Below are positions 9,129 to 18,262 of a stretch of DNA of 53,909 nt, piece by piece. The notes below the pieces were generated by a model. That model was not told the origin of the DNA. It ran no database searches and saw nothing but the letters and a program-made list of their open reading frames with translations. Position numbers and translations under genes: made by a program. Location: assembly GCF_015207735.1 (NCBI RefSeq), contig NZ_JADEWG010000036.1, positions 1-53,909 on the forward strand, read 5' to 3'. Source of the stretch: [Phormidium] sp. LEGE 05292 (GTDB taxonomy: Bacteria; Cyanobacteriota; Cyanobacteriia; Cyanobacteriales; Aerosakkonemataceae). How positions within the stretch are numbered: the first letter of the stretch is position 1; each line of letters opens with the position of its first letter.

Positions 9129-9791
9129 CTAATTCGATCGCTCAATCCCTTTAGTAACAGCATGACTAATAACAGTGGCGCGTTCCTCTTCTAGTAGGGA
9201 AATAAGCTGTTGTTGCTGTTCGATAATCTCATCAATTTCGGCTGTTTCTTGATTAATATAATTACAAATTGCTTGTTGTTCTTCTAAAGCTGGTAAAACA
9301 ATAGGCAATTCACCAAAACGTTCTTGATTGACATAGACTAAGGTAGTTGCAGTAGCAACTTTTTCAAAGTACAGCTTCGATACTTCTACGAGATATCTAA
9401 GAAACCAAGAGTCAATTTTTTTAGGTATATAAGCTTGTAATTGCTGATTAATGATTACAGATACTTTGTTAACCGAAGCAACTCCAAAATTACCTACGCA
9501 ACTGGCTATCACGCATCCAGGGGGTAAAACTTTTGAGCCTGCGGTAAGTGCATCTAATTCATTAACGTAATAACCTGTAATGGAGCTATCTACAGAAGGA
9601 GAAGTAATATCATCCATCGTTATCCAAGGAAGTCCAGAATCAAGATTAAGTTCTGGCTTATTTCTTTGCGGAACAAATATTGAGCTAACGTGCTTTGCCT
9701 TCTTTGTTTCCCAATGCTTCGGAATCTTCCCTAACCACTCAACCCCCGAATCCTTATACTCAGAATAAGCCGGATAATGCTTCCCAATCAT
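9129..9791 (-). CDS. hsdS: Half-length type I specificity subunit HsdS (single target domain)
   Basis: HsdS chooses the DNA site for the HsdM methyltransferase. This one has 220 residues, about half of the usual 400-460. It starts with the normal N-terminus (YKDSGVEWLGKIPKHWE), continues with one target-recognition domain, then one conserved helical spacer (LPALEEQQAICNYI to ISHAVTKGI) and stops where the connector to a second target domain would begin. ATG 9791 is chosen because GGAG lies eight bases upstream; the earlier in-frame ATG at 9833 adds non-family residues. Half-HsdS proteins can dimerise and give a palindromic bipartite site, so it may still guide methylation. Confidence 0.82.
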   Translation of the reverse strand: MIGKHYPAYSEYKDSGVEWLGKIPKHWETKKAKHVSSIFVPQRNKPELNLDSGLPWITMDDITSPSVDSSITGYYVNELDALTAGSKVLPPGCVIASCVGNFGVASVNKVSVIINQQLQAYIPKKIDSWFLRYLVEVSKLYFEKVATATTLVYVNQERFGELPIVLPALEEQQAICNYINQETAEIDEIIEQQQQLISLLEEERATVISHAVTKGIERSN

Positions 9792-9853
9792 TTCAACTAC
9801 TCCACATTCGGAATTACAAATAAAACGCCGCAAAAATAACTTATGCTATTGAC

Positions 9854-11989
9854 TTACTCTGCTGCCATTTGATTAAAAACCGCCACTAAACTAGCTTGTA
9901 AAACCTTAATTTCTTCAGCAATTTCCTTTCTAGGTCGTAACGGTTGATACTCATAGAAATGGCGATTAAAATTAAGTTCATACCCGACTTTACCTACAAG
10001 TTTGTCCTTTTCATCAATTACCGTTTCGTTAATCCAAGCATCAGGAACATGAGGCTTAACTTCCCGGTCAAAATAAACGTAAATATCTTCCTTCAACGGC
10101 ACATTTTCGTAATCCCTTAACTCTGGATCTGGTTCCGGGTTTCCCTTATCATCAAAGCAAATATCCGCCGTTTCATCCTTCTCGGAAAGTGCTGCCAAAA
10201 TCGCCTTTTTCACAGGTGCGGATAACTTAATACTTGATGTTTCACCAAACAACGAAAGTTGTCTATCTGACTGGGTATTAGTTTTAGCTTGCTTAAATGC
10301 AGCCTCAATCACCTGCTCAAATTCCTGACGATTTTTATAAAGCTTTTCCCCTAACTGGGATAAAACTTCTCGAATAATTGACTGTAACTTTTTACCCGCT
10401 TCGACTTCTGTTTCTCCCGCCGTTCCCTTCTTCTTACTACTTGCTAAATTCACAAAAGCCGCTTGGCTTTCTAAACGGGCAATTCTTTCGGGAGAAGCTT
10501 GAAAATTCAACCTTAACGGACGTTCAATGGTAATCTTCCGATAACCAAAATCACTGGTATCAAAAACTTTGGTGTAAACACCTTCGGCAAAATCAAACGC
10601 CAAATCATCTAACTTATCAATATGAATTTCCGATAATTCATTGCGTTTATCGCCTAAACTCTTACGCATTTTTTGAGCAAAAACTTCAACTTCCTTTTCC
10701 TTTCCCTTACCTTTAACCTTATAAGTAGCCGCACCATTAACTAATAAAACCTTGCCTTTGCGGTATTCTGGTTTGCGGTTACTCAGTACCCAAATATAAG
10801 TTGTAATTCCCGTGTTATAAAACAATTGACCAGGTAAAGCGACAATACTTTCTAACCAATCATTCTCCAAAATCCAACGGCGAATCTCACTTTCCCCGCT
10901 TCCCGCATCTCCAGTAAATAAAGGTGAACCATTGAGAACGATCGCAATTTTACTTCCCCCTTCCGCCACAGGTTTCATTTTAGAAATAAGATGCTGGAGA
11001 AATAGCAATTGCCCATCATTAATCCGAGGTGTACCCGCCTCAAATCTCCCGTTTCCCTTTTTCGCCGCTTCTGCGTCAATAAAATCTTTTTCCTTCTTCC
11101 AATCCTTCCCATAAGGAGGATTAACTAACATATAATCAAAGCGGTTATCCTGATGACCATCTAGACAAAAAGAGCTACCAAATTTAATATTATCCGCATC
11201 CCGATCGTCCCCTTTAATCAACATATCCGACTTACAAACCGCAAAGGTTTCGTCATTTACCTCTTGCCCAAAAAGTCGAATATCTGCACTAGGATTAATG
11301 TTAGTTAAAATATACTCTTTAGCAATAGAAAGCATTCCCCCAGAACCACAAGCACAATCATAAATAGTCCGCACTACCCCCGGTTGCTTTAATATTGCCT
11401 CATCGCCACGCAACAATAACCGCACCATCAACCGAATTACTTCACGAGGCGTAAAGTGTTCCCCTGGATTTTCGTTCCTTTGTTCATTAAAACGGCGGAT
11501 CAATTCCTCAAAAATTGTCCCCATTCTGTGATTATCAATTTTCTCAGGACTCAGATCCGCTTCTGAGAATTTCTTGATTAATAAAAACAGCAAATTTTTC
11601 GAGTTCAAAGTTTCGATAGTAGCAGGAAGATTAAACTTCTCAATCACATCTCGCATATTGTTCGAGAACCCATTGAGATAAGCGATCGTATTTTTGCTAA
11701 TATTCTTGGCATCCGTCAGCAAAGTCGGAAAGTCATATTTAGAAGTGTTGTAAAACGACTTACCCGCCGCTTTCCGCAACTGTCCATCTGGGTTTTTTAA
11801 ATTCTTCTCTTGACAAAACTGATATTTCTCTAAAACCGCTTGTTTCGTAGGCGCTAACACGCAATCTAACCGCCGCAACACCGTAAACGGTAAAATCACA
11901 TCGGGATACTTACCCCGCTTAAAATCATCCCGAAGAATCTCATCAGCTATTTCCCAGATAAAATTAGCAGTTTCTTGAAAGTTTTGCAT
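9854..11989 (-). CDS. hsdM: Type I restriction-modification methyltransferase subunit HsdM
   Basis: N6-adenine methyltransferase subunit, about 711 residues. It has the N-terminal helical HsdM domain (about 1-145), FTPREV (179-184), the S-adenosylmethionine motif DCACGSGG (211-218) and the catalytic motif NPPYG (290-294). The long C-terminal part is typical of large cyanobacterial HsdM proteins. ATG 11989 is used, since the residue five codons earlier is a TTG. hsdS begins 62 bases downstream. Both methyltransferase motifs are intact. With hsdR reduced to a tail, the locus probably methylates without cutting, unless a distant HsdR is used. Confidence 0.92.
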   Translation of the reverse strand: MQNFQETANFIWEIADEILRDDFKRGKYPDVILPFTVLRRLDCVLAPTKQAVLEKYQFCQEKNLKNPDGQLRKAAGKSFYNTSKYDFPTLLTDAKNISKNTIAYLNGFSNNMRDVIEKFNLPATIETLNSKNLLFLLIKKFSEADLSPEKIDNHRMGTIFEELIRRFNEQRNENPGEHFTPREVIRLMVRLLLRGDEAILKQPGVVRTIYDCACGSGGMLSIAKEYILTNINPSADIRLFGQEVNDETFAVCKSDMLIKGDDRDADNIKFGSSFCLDGHQDNRFDYMLVNPPYGKDWKKEKDFIDAEAAKKGNGRFEAGTPRINDGQLLFLQHLISKMKPVAEGGSKIAIVLNGSPLFTGDAGSGESEIRRWILENDWLESIVALPGQLFYNTGITTYIWVLSNRKPEYRKGKVLLVNGAATYKVKGKGKEKEVEVFAQKMRKSLGDKRNELSEIHIDKLDDLAFDFAEGVYTKVFDTSDFGYRKITIERPLRLNFQASPERIARLESQAAFVNLASSKKKGTAGETEVEAGKKLQSIIREVLSQLGEKLYKNRQEFEQVIEAAFKQAKTNTQSDRQLSLFGETSSIKLSAPVKKAILAALSEKDETADICFDDKGNPEPDPELRDYENVPLKEDIYVYFDREVKPHVPDAWINETVIDEKDKLVGKVGYELNFNRHFYEYQPLRPRKEIAEEIKVLQASLVAVFNQMAAE

Positions 11990-12129
11990 TTTAGAAAGCG
12001 GCAACTCAACGTAGGGCTAATCCCCTATCATACAAACTTAGTATTCCCAAAATCCCCAAAAATAACCAAAACTTTAGAGAGTGTTATTGGTGCGATCGCC
12101 ACCACTAGACAAAATCCAACCTCAGCAAT

Positions 12130-12657
12130 TCACCATGTTTCGCACTCACAGGAGGGAACACTAAAATCAGTCGCTTTGCATCCCAGTTGCTTCTGATGTT
12201 CCAGAATCAAAGTTGTTTGTGCTTTCTTACAGCGTTGCGCTTCCCTTCCCTGACTCATCAACCCACGACACAGCTTTTCAGCAGTTTCGCGATCGATAAC
12301 AGCATTAAAGTGTAATACTCTAGCGTGTAAACAACTTCCTTCCGAAACTTGTTTAAAGCTTATCCCAAAAACTTGTAATTCACTCTCTGTTAACCAAATA
12401 AAATCAAGATTCTGATTTTTCGGACTTCTATTAGCACTTAAAGACGCTACTACACTATAAAATTCTTGCTCTGTTTTTACAAGCCAGAGACTATATATAT
12501 TACCTGGTTCTTTAAATAATTTTTCTGCTGCCAATCTTGCACGTACATCTAAATTGACATCACCTTCCTGCGGATGCCAACTAGTACGACTATCAATTTT
12601 CCGAATGTAAGCAGGGGTTGTTACCCCAAACTCAGATAGAGTAGGCAACATCTGCAT
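12130..12657 (-). CDS. Unknown protein, third gene of the TIGR04255 cassette
   Basis: A 175-residue protein that I do not recognise. The middle part (about 55-115: SLWLVKTEQEFY, then LDFIWLTESELQVFG) looks like a compact alpha/beta domain. The C-terminal third carries several cysteines (CRGL, RCKK, LGCK, SCEC), which could bind a metal, though spacing gives no known motif. Its ATG directly follows the stop of the preceding gene (TAAATG at 12,655-12,660), so the two are almost certainly co-translated. Downstream, hsdM begins 141 bases on and may have its own promoter. Function unknown; a defence or regulatory role is a guess from position. Confidence 0.7.
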   Translation of the reverse strand: MQMLPTLSEFGVTTPAYIRKIDSRTSWHPQEGDVNLDVRARLAAEKLFKEPGNIYSLWLVKTEQEFYSVVASLSANRSPKNQNLDFIWLTESELQVFGISFKQVSEGSCLHARVLHFNAVIDRETAEKLCRGLMSQGREAQRCKKAQTTLILEHQKQLGCKATDFSVPSCECETW

Positions 12658-13317
12658 TTAATCGCCTATACAAGATAATTCTTCCAGAGCTTCTAAAGCA
12701 TAGTTCCGAATATAGCGATCGGCTTCATACTCAGACGAATAACGTCCAATAGCACCTTTAATAGGCTCGGTATCCATTTCATCTGCTATGAGCAAAAAAG
12801 CATCTATAACCGTTGCTTTAAAAAACCGTCTATTACTCGCTGGAATTAAGTTAAATAATAACCTAAATCTTTGTTCAGCAGGTATATGATAAGCACAACC
12901 AACACCTTTAATAAAGATTTCCCACAAAGAATCCAGCATCATCAGCATATTATTATCAGGGGAATTAATTAAAAGTTCGCTCAAAGCTGCTAAATATTTA
13001 CCTGTGTCAGTCAAAAGATTAATATCATTAATTTCAGCCAATAAATCTACAGCACCGTCGTAGGCATCCCTCGCTTTACCATTAATGCCCCATTTCAAAA
13101 CCGCTATAACTGATTTTAAGGAACTAATACTTTTAACAATAACCTTCCTTGACTTTGCCCGTTGCTCTGGACTCGAAAGGAAATATTCTCTAATTAGTAA
13201 ATCTGGGTCACTATAGTAGGAACTAGTAGAAGCTGTTTTACCTTGTTTAATTCCCGGATTTACAAAAGCTTTACCACTGTTAATTGTAGAAGTTGTTCTT
13301 TCTATTCCGGCAACCAT
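12658..13317 (-). CDS. Unknown alpha-helical protein, second gene of the TIGR04255 cassette
   Basis: About 219 residues, almost entirely predicted helix, with leucine-rich amphipathic stretches (AVDLLAEINDINLL, YLAALSELLINS, YALEALEELS) that could form HEAT-like repeats. No catalytic motif, signal peptide or membrane helix is seen. The ATG at 13317 has GGGGG six bases upstream; an ATG at 13329 has its purine tract touching the start codon and is less likely. The gene overlaps the end of the TIGR04255 gene by 16 bases and abuts the next gene with no gap. This tight packing suggests that the three products act together. A helical scaffold next to TIGR04255 is all that can be inferred. Confidence 0.72.
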   Translation of the reverse strand: MVAGIERTTSTINSGKAFVNPGIKQGKTASTSSYYSDPDLLIREYFLSSPEQRAKSRKVIVKSISSLKSVIAVLKWGINGKARDAYDGAVDLLAEINDINLLTDTGKYLAALSELLINSPDNNMLMMLDSLWEIFIKGVGCAYHIPAEQRFRLLFNLIPASNRRFFKATVIDAFLLIADEMDTEPIKGAIGRYSSEYEADRYIRNYALEALEELSCIGD

Positions 13318-14069
13318 GTTAACCCCCATTCCTTCTTAGTCTCTTCTTGGATTAATTCCAAAAAAGCATCAACTGTATATTTATGTGCTAAATCAAACCA
13401 TTCTCGAATATCCAATTTTGTATCAACACTTCGCGCAGTTAACTCAAAAAGCAGTACATTATTATCATCTTTTGGGTTAACTATTTGATTTAATCTAACA
13501 ATCAATTTTCCCACATTTTCTGATATATCAAATTCAATTCCAGCATTAAAATTTGTTGCTTTTTTAAGATTGTCAGACCATTTCTTACCAACAAAAGTAA
13601 ATATTTTATAATTGTCTCTTGGATTGTCCCAACCAAATTTTTTATCAATCTGATTCATGTAAGTTAGCTCATAATGAATTTTTCCTAACGGTAAGTTATC
13701 ACTATTATATTGTTGCCACCATGTTTGAAAATGTTGCCATTCTTGTTCAAACTTAGGGTAAATTTCCTTAAAATGAGGATATTCATCATCTTCATTTTGA
13801 CTACGCCAGTTGTAGTGAAAACGATTAGACTGCAACTGTATTAGCTGCTTTTTATCCAATGATTCAAACCAAACTCTCCGAAGATTTGGTAATATAGAAA
13901 GAATTTCAACTTCTCCTATTGGTGGTCTATCAAGAGGTGGAGAAGGAAACCGATCTTTAATAGTTTGCCAGTACAGCCCAAAATGCACAGAAGAAAACTC
14001 TGGAGCATTAAATTCTACTCCACAAACAACTTCTGTAAGCGGTGACTTGGTGAACTTAGGTGTTGACAT
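13302..14069 (-). CDS. TIGR04255 family protein (sporadically distributed, function unknown)
   Basis: A 255-residue protein that fits the TIGR04255 pattern: an N-terminal KSPLTEVVCGVEF strand, then an LPNLRRVWFESLDKKQLIQLQ stretch followed by RFHYNWR, a YPHFKEIYPKFEQEWQHF helix, and IHYELTYMNQI. The family is spread patchily across bacteria and archaea and has no established biochemical function. It is the first gene of a three-gene unit with overlapping or touching reading frames. The stretch from about 12,100 to 14,430 has no GCGATCGC octamer and is AT-rich compared with the core genome, consistent with foreign origin. Family assignment is from memory of the pattern and should be tested by profile search. 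Confidence 0.75.
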   Translation of the reverse strand: MSTPKFTKSPLTEVVCGVEFNAPEFSSVHFGLYWQTIKDRFPSPPLDRPPIGEVEILSILPNLRRVWFESLDKKQLIQLQSNRFHYNWRSQNEDDEYPHFKEIYPKFEQEWQHFQTWWQQYNSDNLPLGKIHYELTYMNQIDKKFGWDNPRDNYKIFTFVGKKWSDNLKKATNFNAGIEFDISENVGKLIVRLNQIVNPKDDNNVLLFELTARSVDTKLDIREWFDLAHKYTVDAFLELIQEETKKEWGLTWLPE

Positions 14070-14295
14070 TCGCCCTATCTAGCAACATTTACCATCTTTA
14101 TAGACGATATTGAATATAGCGCCTTTTCTATTAGTTTCCTAACTACCGCAGTCCCAGTAGCTAGGAACATCCGAAGAAGCATAGCTTAATCTTACTCTAA
14201 GTTATACGCCTAACTTTAAATCTTAATCTAAACGGTTATCAACCCATCCAAGCAACCAAAATTGGAGAGACTTAACCAAACGAACCCATAGAACC

Positions 14296-15165
14296 CTAAT
14301 GATTGCGTTTGTCCCGGATCGCCTCTAACCGATCTAACGCCGCATATAAATCCCGGTTAATTTCCTTTTGGTATCTAGCAAACAATTCTGGGTTTTGTAA
14401 TGCTTTACTATTTTCTTGTGCTTTAGCGATCGCTTGGCTATTAGTTTCTATTTCTATTAGTAATTGCTTAATCTCCTCTCTCCTTTGTTTAGCCAGTTCG
14501 CTCAACCTAACAACACGGTTAATTACCTCTGATAAATCAGCCTGAGATTTTTGTTTAAAACTCTCCAAATTTGCAGACAACCACTGCATCAAATTATCTT
14601 GGTAATGATAAACTGTAGCTATTCTAAGTTTCTGAAAGTAATTATTACGTAACGTATTAGAAAAAGCTTTTAACATATCATTCCGGCTTTGCTTCCTGGA
14701 ATAATCTAAATCATGCTCTAAATCATCAATCAACCCTTTTAAAATACTTGCTTCTTCTAATAGAAATACTTTTAAAGGAACTCGGTTTTCTATATAATCA
14801 AAATCATCTAAATTGATTTTCGGGGGAATCACCACATCAGAAAAATTGTTTGCCTGTTGCTGCTTCAAAATCTCTAAATTAGCGATCGCCGCTTCCGCAT
14901 TCCACAACCGATACTGTTTCAACATTCCCATTGCTACTTGCTGAATCAAGAAATGCTCAACAGGGTTTTTCGGTTGATAATAGTTAATCAACTCTTGAAT
15001 TAATCCCTCAAAGGTTGAGAAATCTTCTGTAACTAACAAAGGCGGTTGTTTTGCTAATAGTCCATGCTTTTGAGCATTGCGACTGGCGATCGCTTTACCT
15101 TTAGATGTCACAGCACCTTTAGACTTTGCACCATTATTCCGGCAAACTTCTGGATTAGCTACCAT
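14296..15165 (-). CDS. Mobile-element protein with N-terminal NGAKSKG...RNAxKHG motif
   Basis: A 289-residue protein of unknown function. The N-terminus has the motif NNGAKSKGAVTSKGKAIAS followed by RNAQKHGLL (residues about 10-37), shared by many proteins of phages, plasmids and integrated elements in diverse bacteria. The remainder is helical, with a C-terminal coiled-coil-like stretch (about 215-260: SELAKQRREEIKQLLIEIE). No enzyme motif is visible. The gene follows the primase-helicase, with a hairpin between them, and precedes the TIGR04255 cassette. It is probably an element maintenance or DNA-packing gene, but that is inference. Confidence 0.65.
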   Translation of the reverse strand: MVANPEVCRNNGAKSKGAVTSKGKAIASRNAQKHGLLAKQPPLLVTEDFSTFEGLIQELINYYQPKNPVEHFLIQQVAMGMLKQYRLWNAEAAIANLEILKQQQANNFSDVVIPPKINLDDFDYIENRVPLKVFLLEEASILKGLIDDLEHDLDYSRKQSRNDMLKAFSNTLRNNYFQKLRIATVYHYQDNLMQWLSANLESFKQKSQADLSEVINRVVRLSELAKQRREEIKQLLIEIETNSQAIAKAQENSKALQNPELFARYQKEINRDLYAALDRLEAIRDKRNH

Positions 15166-15211
15166 TTCTACATCTCAATATAAAACCAAAAATCACTAAA
15201 ATAAATAGTCA

Positions 15212-15236
15212 GGAGTCAAAGCTAATGACTCCTTTT
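15212..15236 (-). terminator. Hairpin terminator after the primase-helicase gene
   Basis: Stem GGAGTCA (15,212-15,218) with TGACTCC (15,226-15,232) and a seven-base loop. On the minus strand the sequence after the stem is T-rich. It sits between the primase stop and the next gene and probably reduces read-through. Confidence 0.5.
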
Positions 15237-15249
15237 AGTAACACCTTAC

Positions 15250-17916
15250 CTAATCTTCCCCTGATTGAATTTGTTCTTGGTTCCAGATATATCTTTTCTC
15301 ACCAGTATCAAGTTCAGCTTGCCAAAATCTACAATTTTTTTTGGGGTCATTATGTGATTGAGGAACAGCAATTAAAGTAGCTGGTTGCCAGCTTTCATTA
15401 TGCAAAACCTTTACCTTATCTCCTACCTTTGGTTGCCAATTTACTACTAGTAAATCTGGGTTAGAGTTGATTACTCGATCGTCAGTAGTGGGTGGAGTAC
15501 GATTCCCGAAGGGATTCTCCTGCGGAGACGGTTCCCGAACGCGAAGCGAATCGCTAATTTGTCCAATATTATCGGACAGATTCGAGACACTTGAAGGGAT
15601 AGTCGAGACAGTTGTAACCGTTGTGGCGACTGAGTTAGGGACAGTTGTAGACGGTTGGGAAGAAAAATCTTTTTCTTTTTCTTTATCCTCTACCTGCTCA
15701 TACTCAAACTTTAACTGCTCAGAAGTTTTAAAACTTATTAACTCCAACTGTCTACAACTATCCCTATCCCTTGCAGCATCAGGCTTTGAACTGTCTCGAC
15801 AACTGTCTGTTAACTGTCTCGGAACTATCCCTAAATGAGCCGCAACATTGAACTTACTCATATCAGGAATAGTGTAGTAATAACAGCCATTAATTTTTCC
15901 TTCCGAACGCTTGCATTTCATTGTATGGATGGTAGCAGCAAACTTAACATTACTTTTTGGCTGATTTTCGTTTTCTCTACACCACTGCTGATAACTCTTA
16001 TAAAGATCTCCAGCTTTGATGCTACCCTTTCCGTTTGGGAATACTTCACAAAGAAATCTATATTCTGGGTTATTAGTTTCAAATCGTTCAATGCTAGCTT
16101 TTTGCACCACTTTAATTCTGCCAGCAGACAAAATACGCTGTTTCATTTCATCAGCAGAAATCTCATAACACCAAGCGAAAATTCCTGATAATTCCCTTTC
16201 CAGTTTTTTAGATAGATTGGTATCCACAACATCTGGCGAACGATTAAACGGAATAACAGTTAATCGTCTATCCAATCCTTCCGAACCATCAGGAACTGGA
16301 ATAAAGGCGTTATATGCTCTCACAACCAACACTCCTAAACGAATTGTTGCTAGATTTTGATACAGCTTTTTCACTTGCACTGGTTCATTACTGACAACCT
16401 TGTTATATGCTCCTATATCTTTCAAAAAGCCAGAAGCATCATAGTCAATTGCCAAGTCTTTATCTATTAATTGACCTAAACCTACGGCATTTTTAAAAGT
16501 CTCAGCACTAGCAGAACCAACATTTTCCGAACCAACTAAATTTGTTAGTACATCCAGAGTTGTTCCTTTCCCAGTACCCTTTTGACCGAAAAAATCAAAC
16601 GACTTTTCAACCTCTGCCTTTTTATCTTTACGTCTGGGTAATACCGCATAACGAAATAAAGCTTGAATCAAGTTTATTCGTTCTCGATCGCCCTCCATTG
16701 CTTGATTAAGAAAATTCAGCCAAGTAGGACATTTAGCTGATAAATCAAAAGGATAGGGACGTACCTTAATCAGCCTGTCATAAGGATCGTGACTGGGAGT
16801 AAATTGCCCGGAAACAGTATCCAGAGTGCCATTAGTAAACGCAATCTTACCAAAAGGACTCCAAGACTCATCTCTAACTAATAAACGCGATCGTAGTTCC
16901 CTAACAACTGAACTTATCAAACTAGAACCACGCTTTTTCCAATTCTGAGCATCCATGAACCGAGTCAGAACTTCCTCAAACTCTTCTGGACTTCTCAATT
17001 CCCAATGAGTTTTCCGCCATTCATACCAACCAATATTCGGTCGGAATGCCCAATTCTCTTTTAAAACAGACCAAGCTAATATTGCTTGGTAGTGACTATC
17101 CGGTTCTGTCAGCCTAAGAAATACCTCCTTCTCCTCTGTCTCTTCATCTTTGATCTTTAATACAAATGGAGTTGGTTTTGCTTCCTTACCAAGAACTCTT
17201 AGAGCATCAATTCCGTGTCTAACAATAAAATCATCCAGTCCATTTTTAGAACCATCGATCTCATTGGGTAACAAGACGAAGTAAGGAACAGCACCTTGTT
17301 CAGATAAGTAGTAAGCACGTTTAGCTAAAGCTAATTGAACCGGAATTTTCTCTACAATGTCAGAATCAAAACATTGATTTACCCGACGATTCTGCCAATT
17401 AATCTCCGATAATTCTGGTAAAACACGGGATGATTTTAACTCGCCTTCACCTTCACGAGGACAGCGATCGACCCATCCATCAACGCCACTAAAAGCGATC
17501 GTTGCTAGTCCATTTGCACAACTACAATCCCCCTTCTTCTCTCCCTCTGTTTCCCAAAGATCAACTTTGGTAGATTTAGCAACTGCTTTCCAATTAGAGT
17601 AAAGACGCGAGAAGTAAGGACGGCATCCATGACCTTTAGGGCTAAGATACTTAGGGCTATCTTCAGTCTTAATGTTTCCCCACTCAGGCTTAATACGATA
17701 GAAGGCTTTACCATCCGATCTAAGGAATGGTTTACCATCTAAATCGCAATATTGAAAGATTAATCCAGGTAACTTATACCCTACCAACTCATTAGCCTTT
17801 GCCTTATTCACTGAGAAATGACCTGCAACAGCAATTTGTTCCTCAGTTAATCCAGAAGCTTGTAACTCTGCAAAGTGTTCCTTTCTCAAATTGGGATTAG
17901 AACTCATATCTTCCAT
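15250..17916 (-). CDS. DUF3854 / D5-type primase-helicase of a mobile element
   Basis: About 888 residues. The N-terminal 280 or so form a DUF3854 region (Toprim-like, TEGEKKGDCS and CFDSDI visible). The centre is a phage D5/superfamily 3 helicase core: Walker A GQKGTGKGT near residue 442, later NEPVQVKKLY, and the arginine-finger-like GLDRRLTVIPF. The C-terminal 250 residues include a winged-helix-like part and a Ser/Thr-rich tail. Such proteins unwind and prime the origin of plasmids and integrated elements. The start at 17916 has GGGGGA upstream; the longer frame to 18012 would overlap the gene before it. It implies that the element replicates when excised; no origin was identified. Confidence 0.85.
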   Translation of the reverse strand: MEDMSSNPNLRKEHFAELQASGLTEEQIAVAGHFSVNKAKANELVGYKLPGLIFQYCDLDGKPFLRSDGKAFYRIKPEWGNIKTEDSPKYLSPKGHGCRPYFSRLYSNWKAVAKSTKVDLWETEGEKKGDCSCANGLATIAFSGVDGWVDRCPREGEGELKSSRVLPELSEINWQNRRVNQCFDSDIVEKIPVQLALAKRAYYLSEQGAVPYFVLLPNEIDGSKNGLDDFIVRHGIDALRVLGKEAKPTPFVLKIKDEETEEKEVFLRLTEPDSHYQAILAWSVLKENWAFRPNIGWYEWRKTHWELRSPEEFEEVLTRFMDAQNWKKRGSSLISSVVRELRSRLLVRDESWSPFGKIAFTNGTLDTVSGQFTPSHDPYDRLIKVRPYPFDLSAKCPTWLNFLNQAMEGDRERINLIQALFRYAVLPRRKDKKAEVEKSFDFFGQKGTGKGTTLDVLTNLVGSENVGSASAETFKNAVGLGQLIDKDLAIDYDASGFLKDIGAYNKVVSNEPVQVKKLYQNLATIRLGVLVVRAYNAFIPVPDGSEGLDRRLTVIPFNRSPDVVDTNLSKKLERELSGIFAWCYEISADEMKQRILSAGRIKVVQKASIERFETNNPEYRFLCEVFPNGKGSIKAGDLYKSYQQWCRENENQPKSNVKFAATIHTMKCKRSEGKINGCYYYTIPDMSKFNVAAHLGIVPRQLTDSCRDSSKPDAARDRDSCRQLELISFKTSEQLKFEYEQVEDKEKEKDFSSQPSTTVPNSVATTVTTVSTIPSSVSNLSDNIGQISDSLRVREPSPQENPFGNRTPPTTDDRVINSNPDLLVVNWQPKVGDKVKVLHNESWQPATLIAVPQSHNDPKKNCRFWQAELDTGEKRYIWNQEQIQSGED

Positions 17917-17932
17917 TGATATATCCCCCAAA

Positions 17933-18262
17933 CTATTGACGTTGCTCAAAGTTTGAAGAAATACGCCGCCTTTTTCTCTCATTTGACGGCAATGAAGAAA
18001 GATAAGCTTCAATTGCTCTCTGGTGAATTTGGGGATTGTTATGATTCTGAAGCCAGTCTTTGATCAGAAAAAAGTTATAGCGAACTACCCTGGAATTCAG
18101 TTTTATCCAATGAATACCCTCAATCCAACGTCCTGTCAGACGATATTGCTTTAGCGTTTCACAAGATAACCCTGTCAAGTCTGCGATCTCTTGCTTTCCG
18201 ACAAAGCGAAAACCCCTCTGGTCAGGGATCAAATCACCTGCTAAATTATAATTTGTACGCAT
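17933..18262 (-). CDS. Helix-turn-helix DNA-binding protein, excisionase/AlpA-like
   Basis: A 109-residue protein with a MerR/excisionase-like helix-turn-helix near residues 20-60: FVGKQEIADLTGLS, then ETLKQYRLTGRWIEG, then HWIKLNSRVVRYN. The C-terminus is very basic (NERKRRRISSNF). ATG 18262 has AAGAAGGA about nine bases upstream. It lies between integrase and primase-helicase, 16 bases before the latter, which is the usual place for a directionality factor or an element regulator. It could bend the attachment sites, repress the primase gene, or both; the sequence cannot separate these. Confidence 0.75.
   Translation of the reverse strand: MRTNYNLAGDLIPDQRGFRFVGKQEIADLTGLSCETLKQYRLTGRWIEGIHWIKLNSRVVRYNFFLIKDWLQNHNNPQIHQRAIEAYLSSLPSNERKRRRISSNFEQRQ

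Noticed and set aside
15467-16188. Plus-strand frames opposite the primase-helicase C-terminus
   Set aside because: Two shadow frames without ribosome sites, inside a gene with clear domain content.
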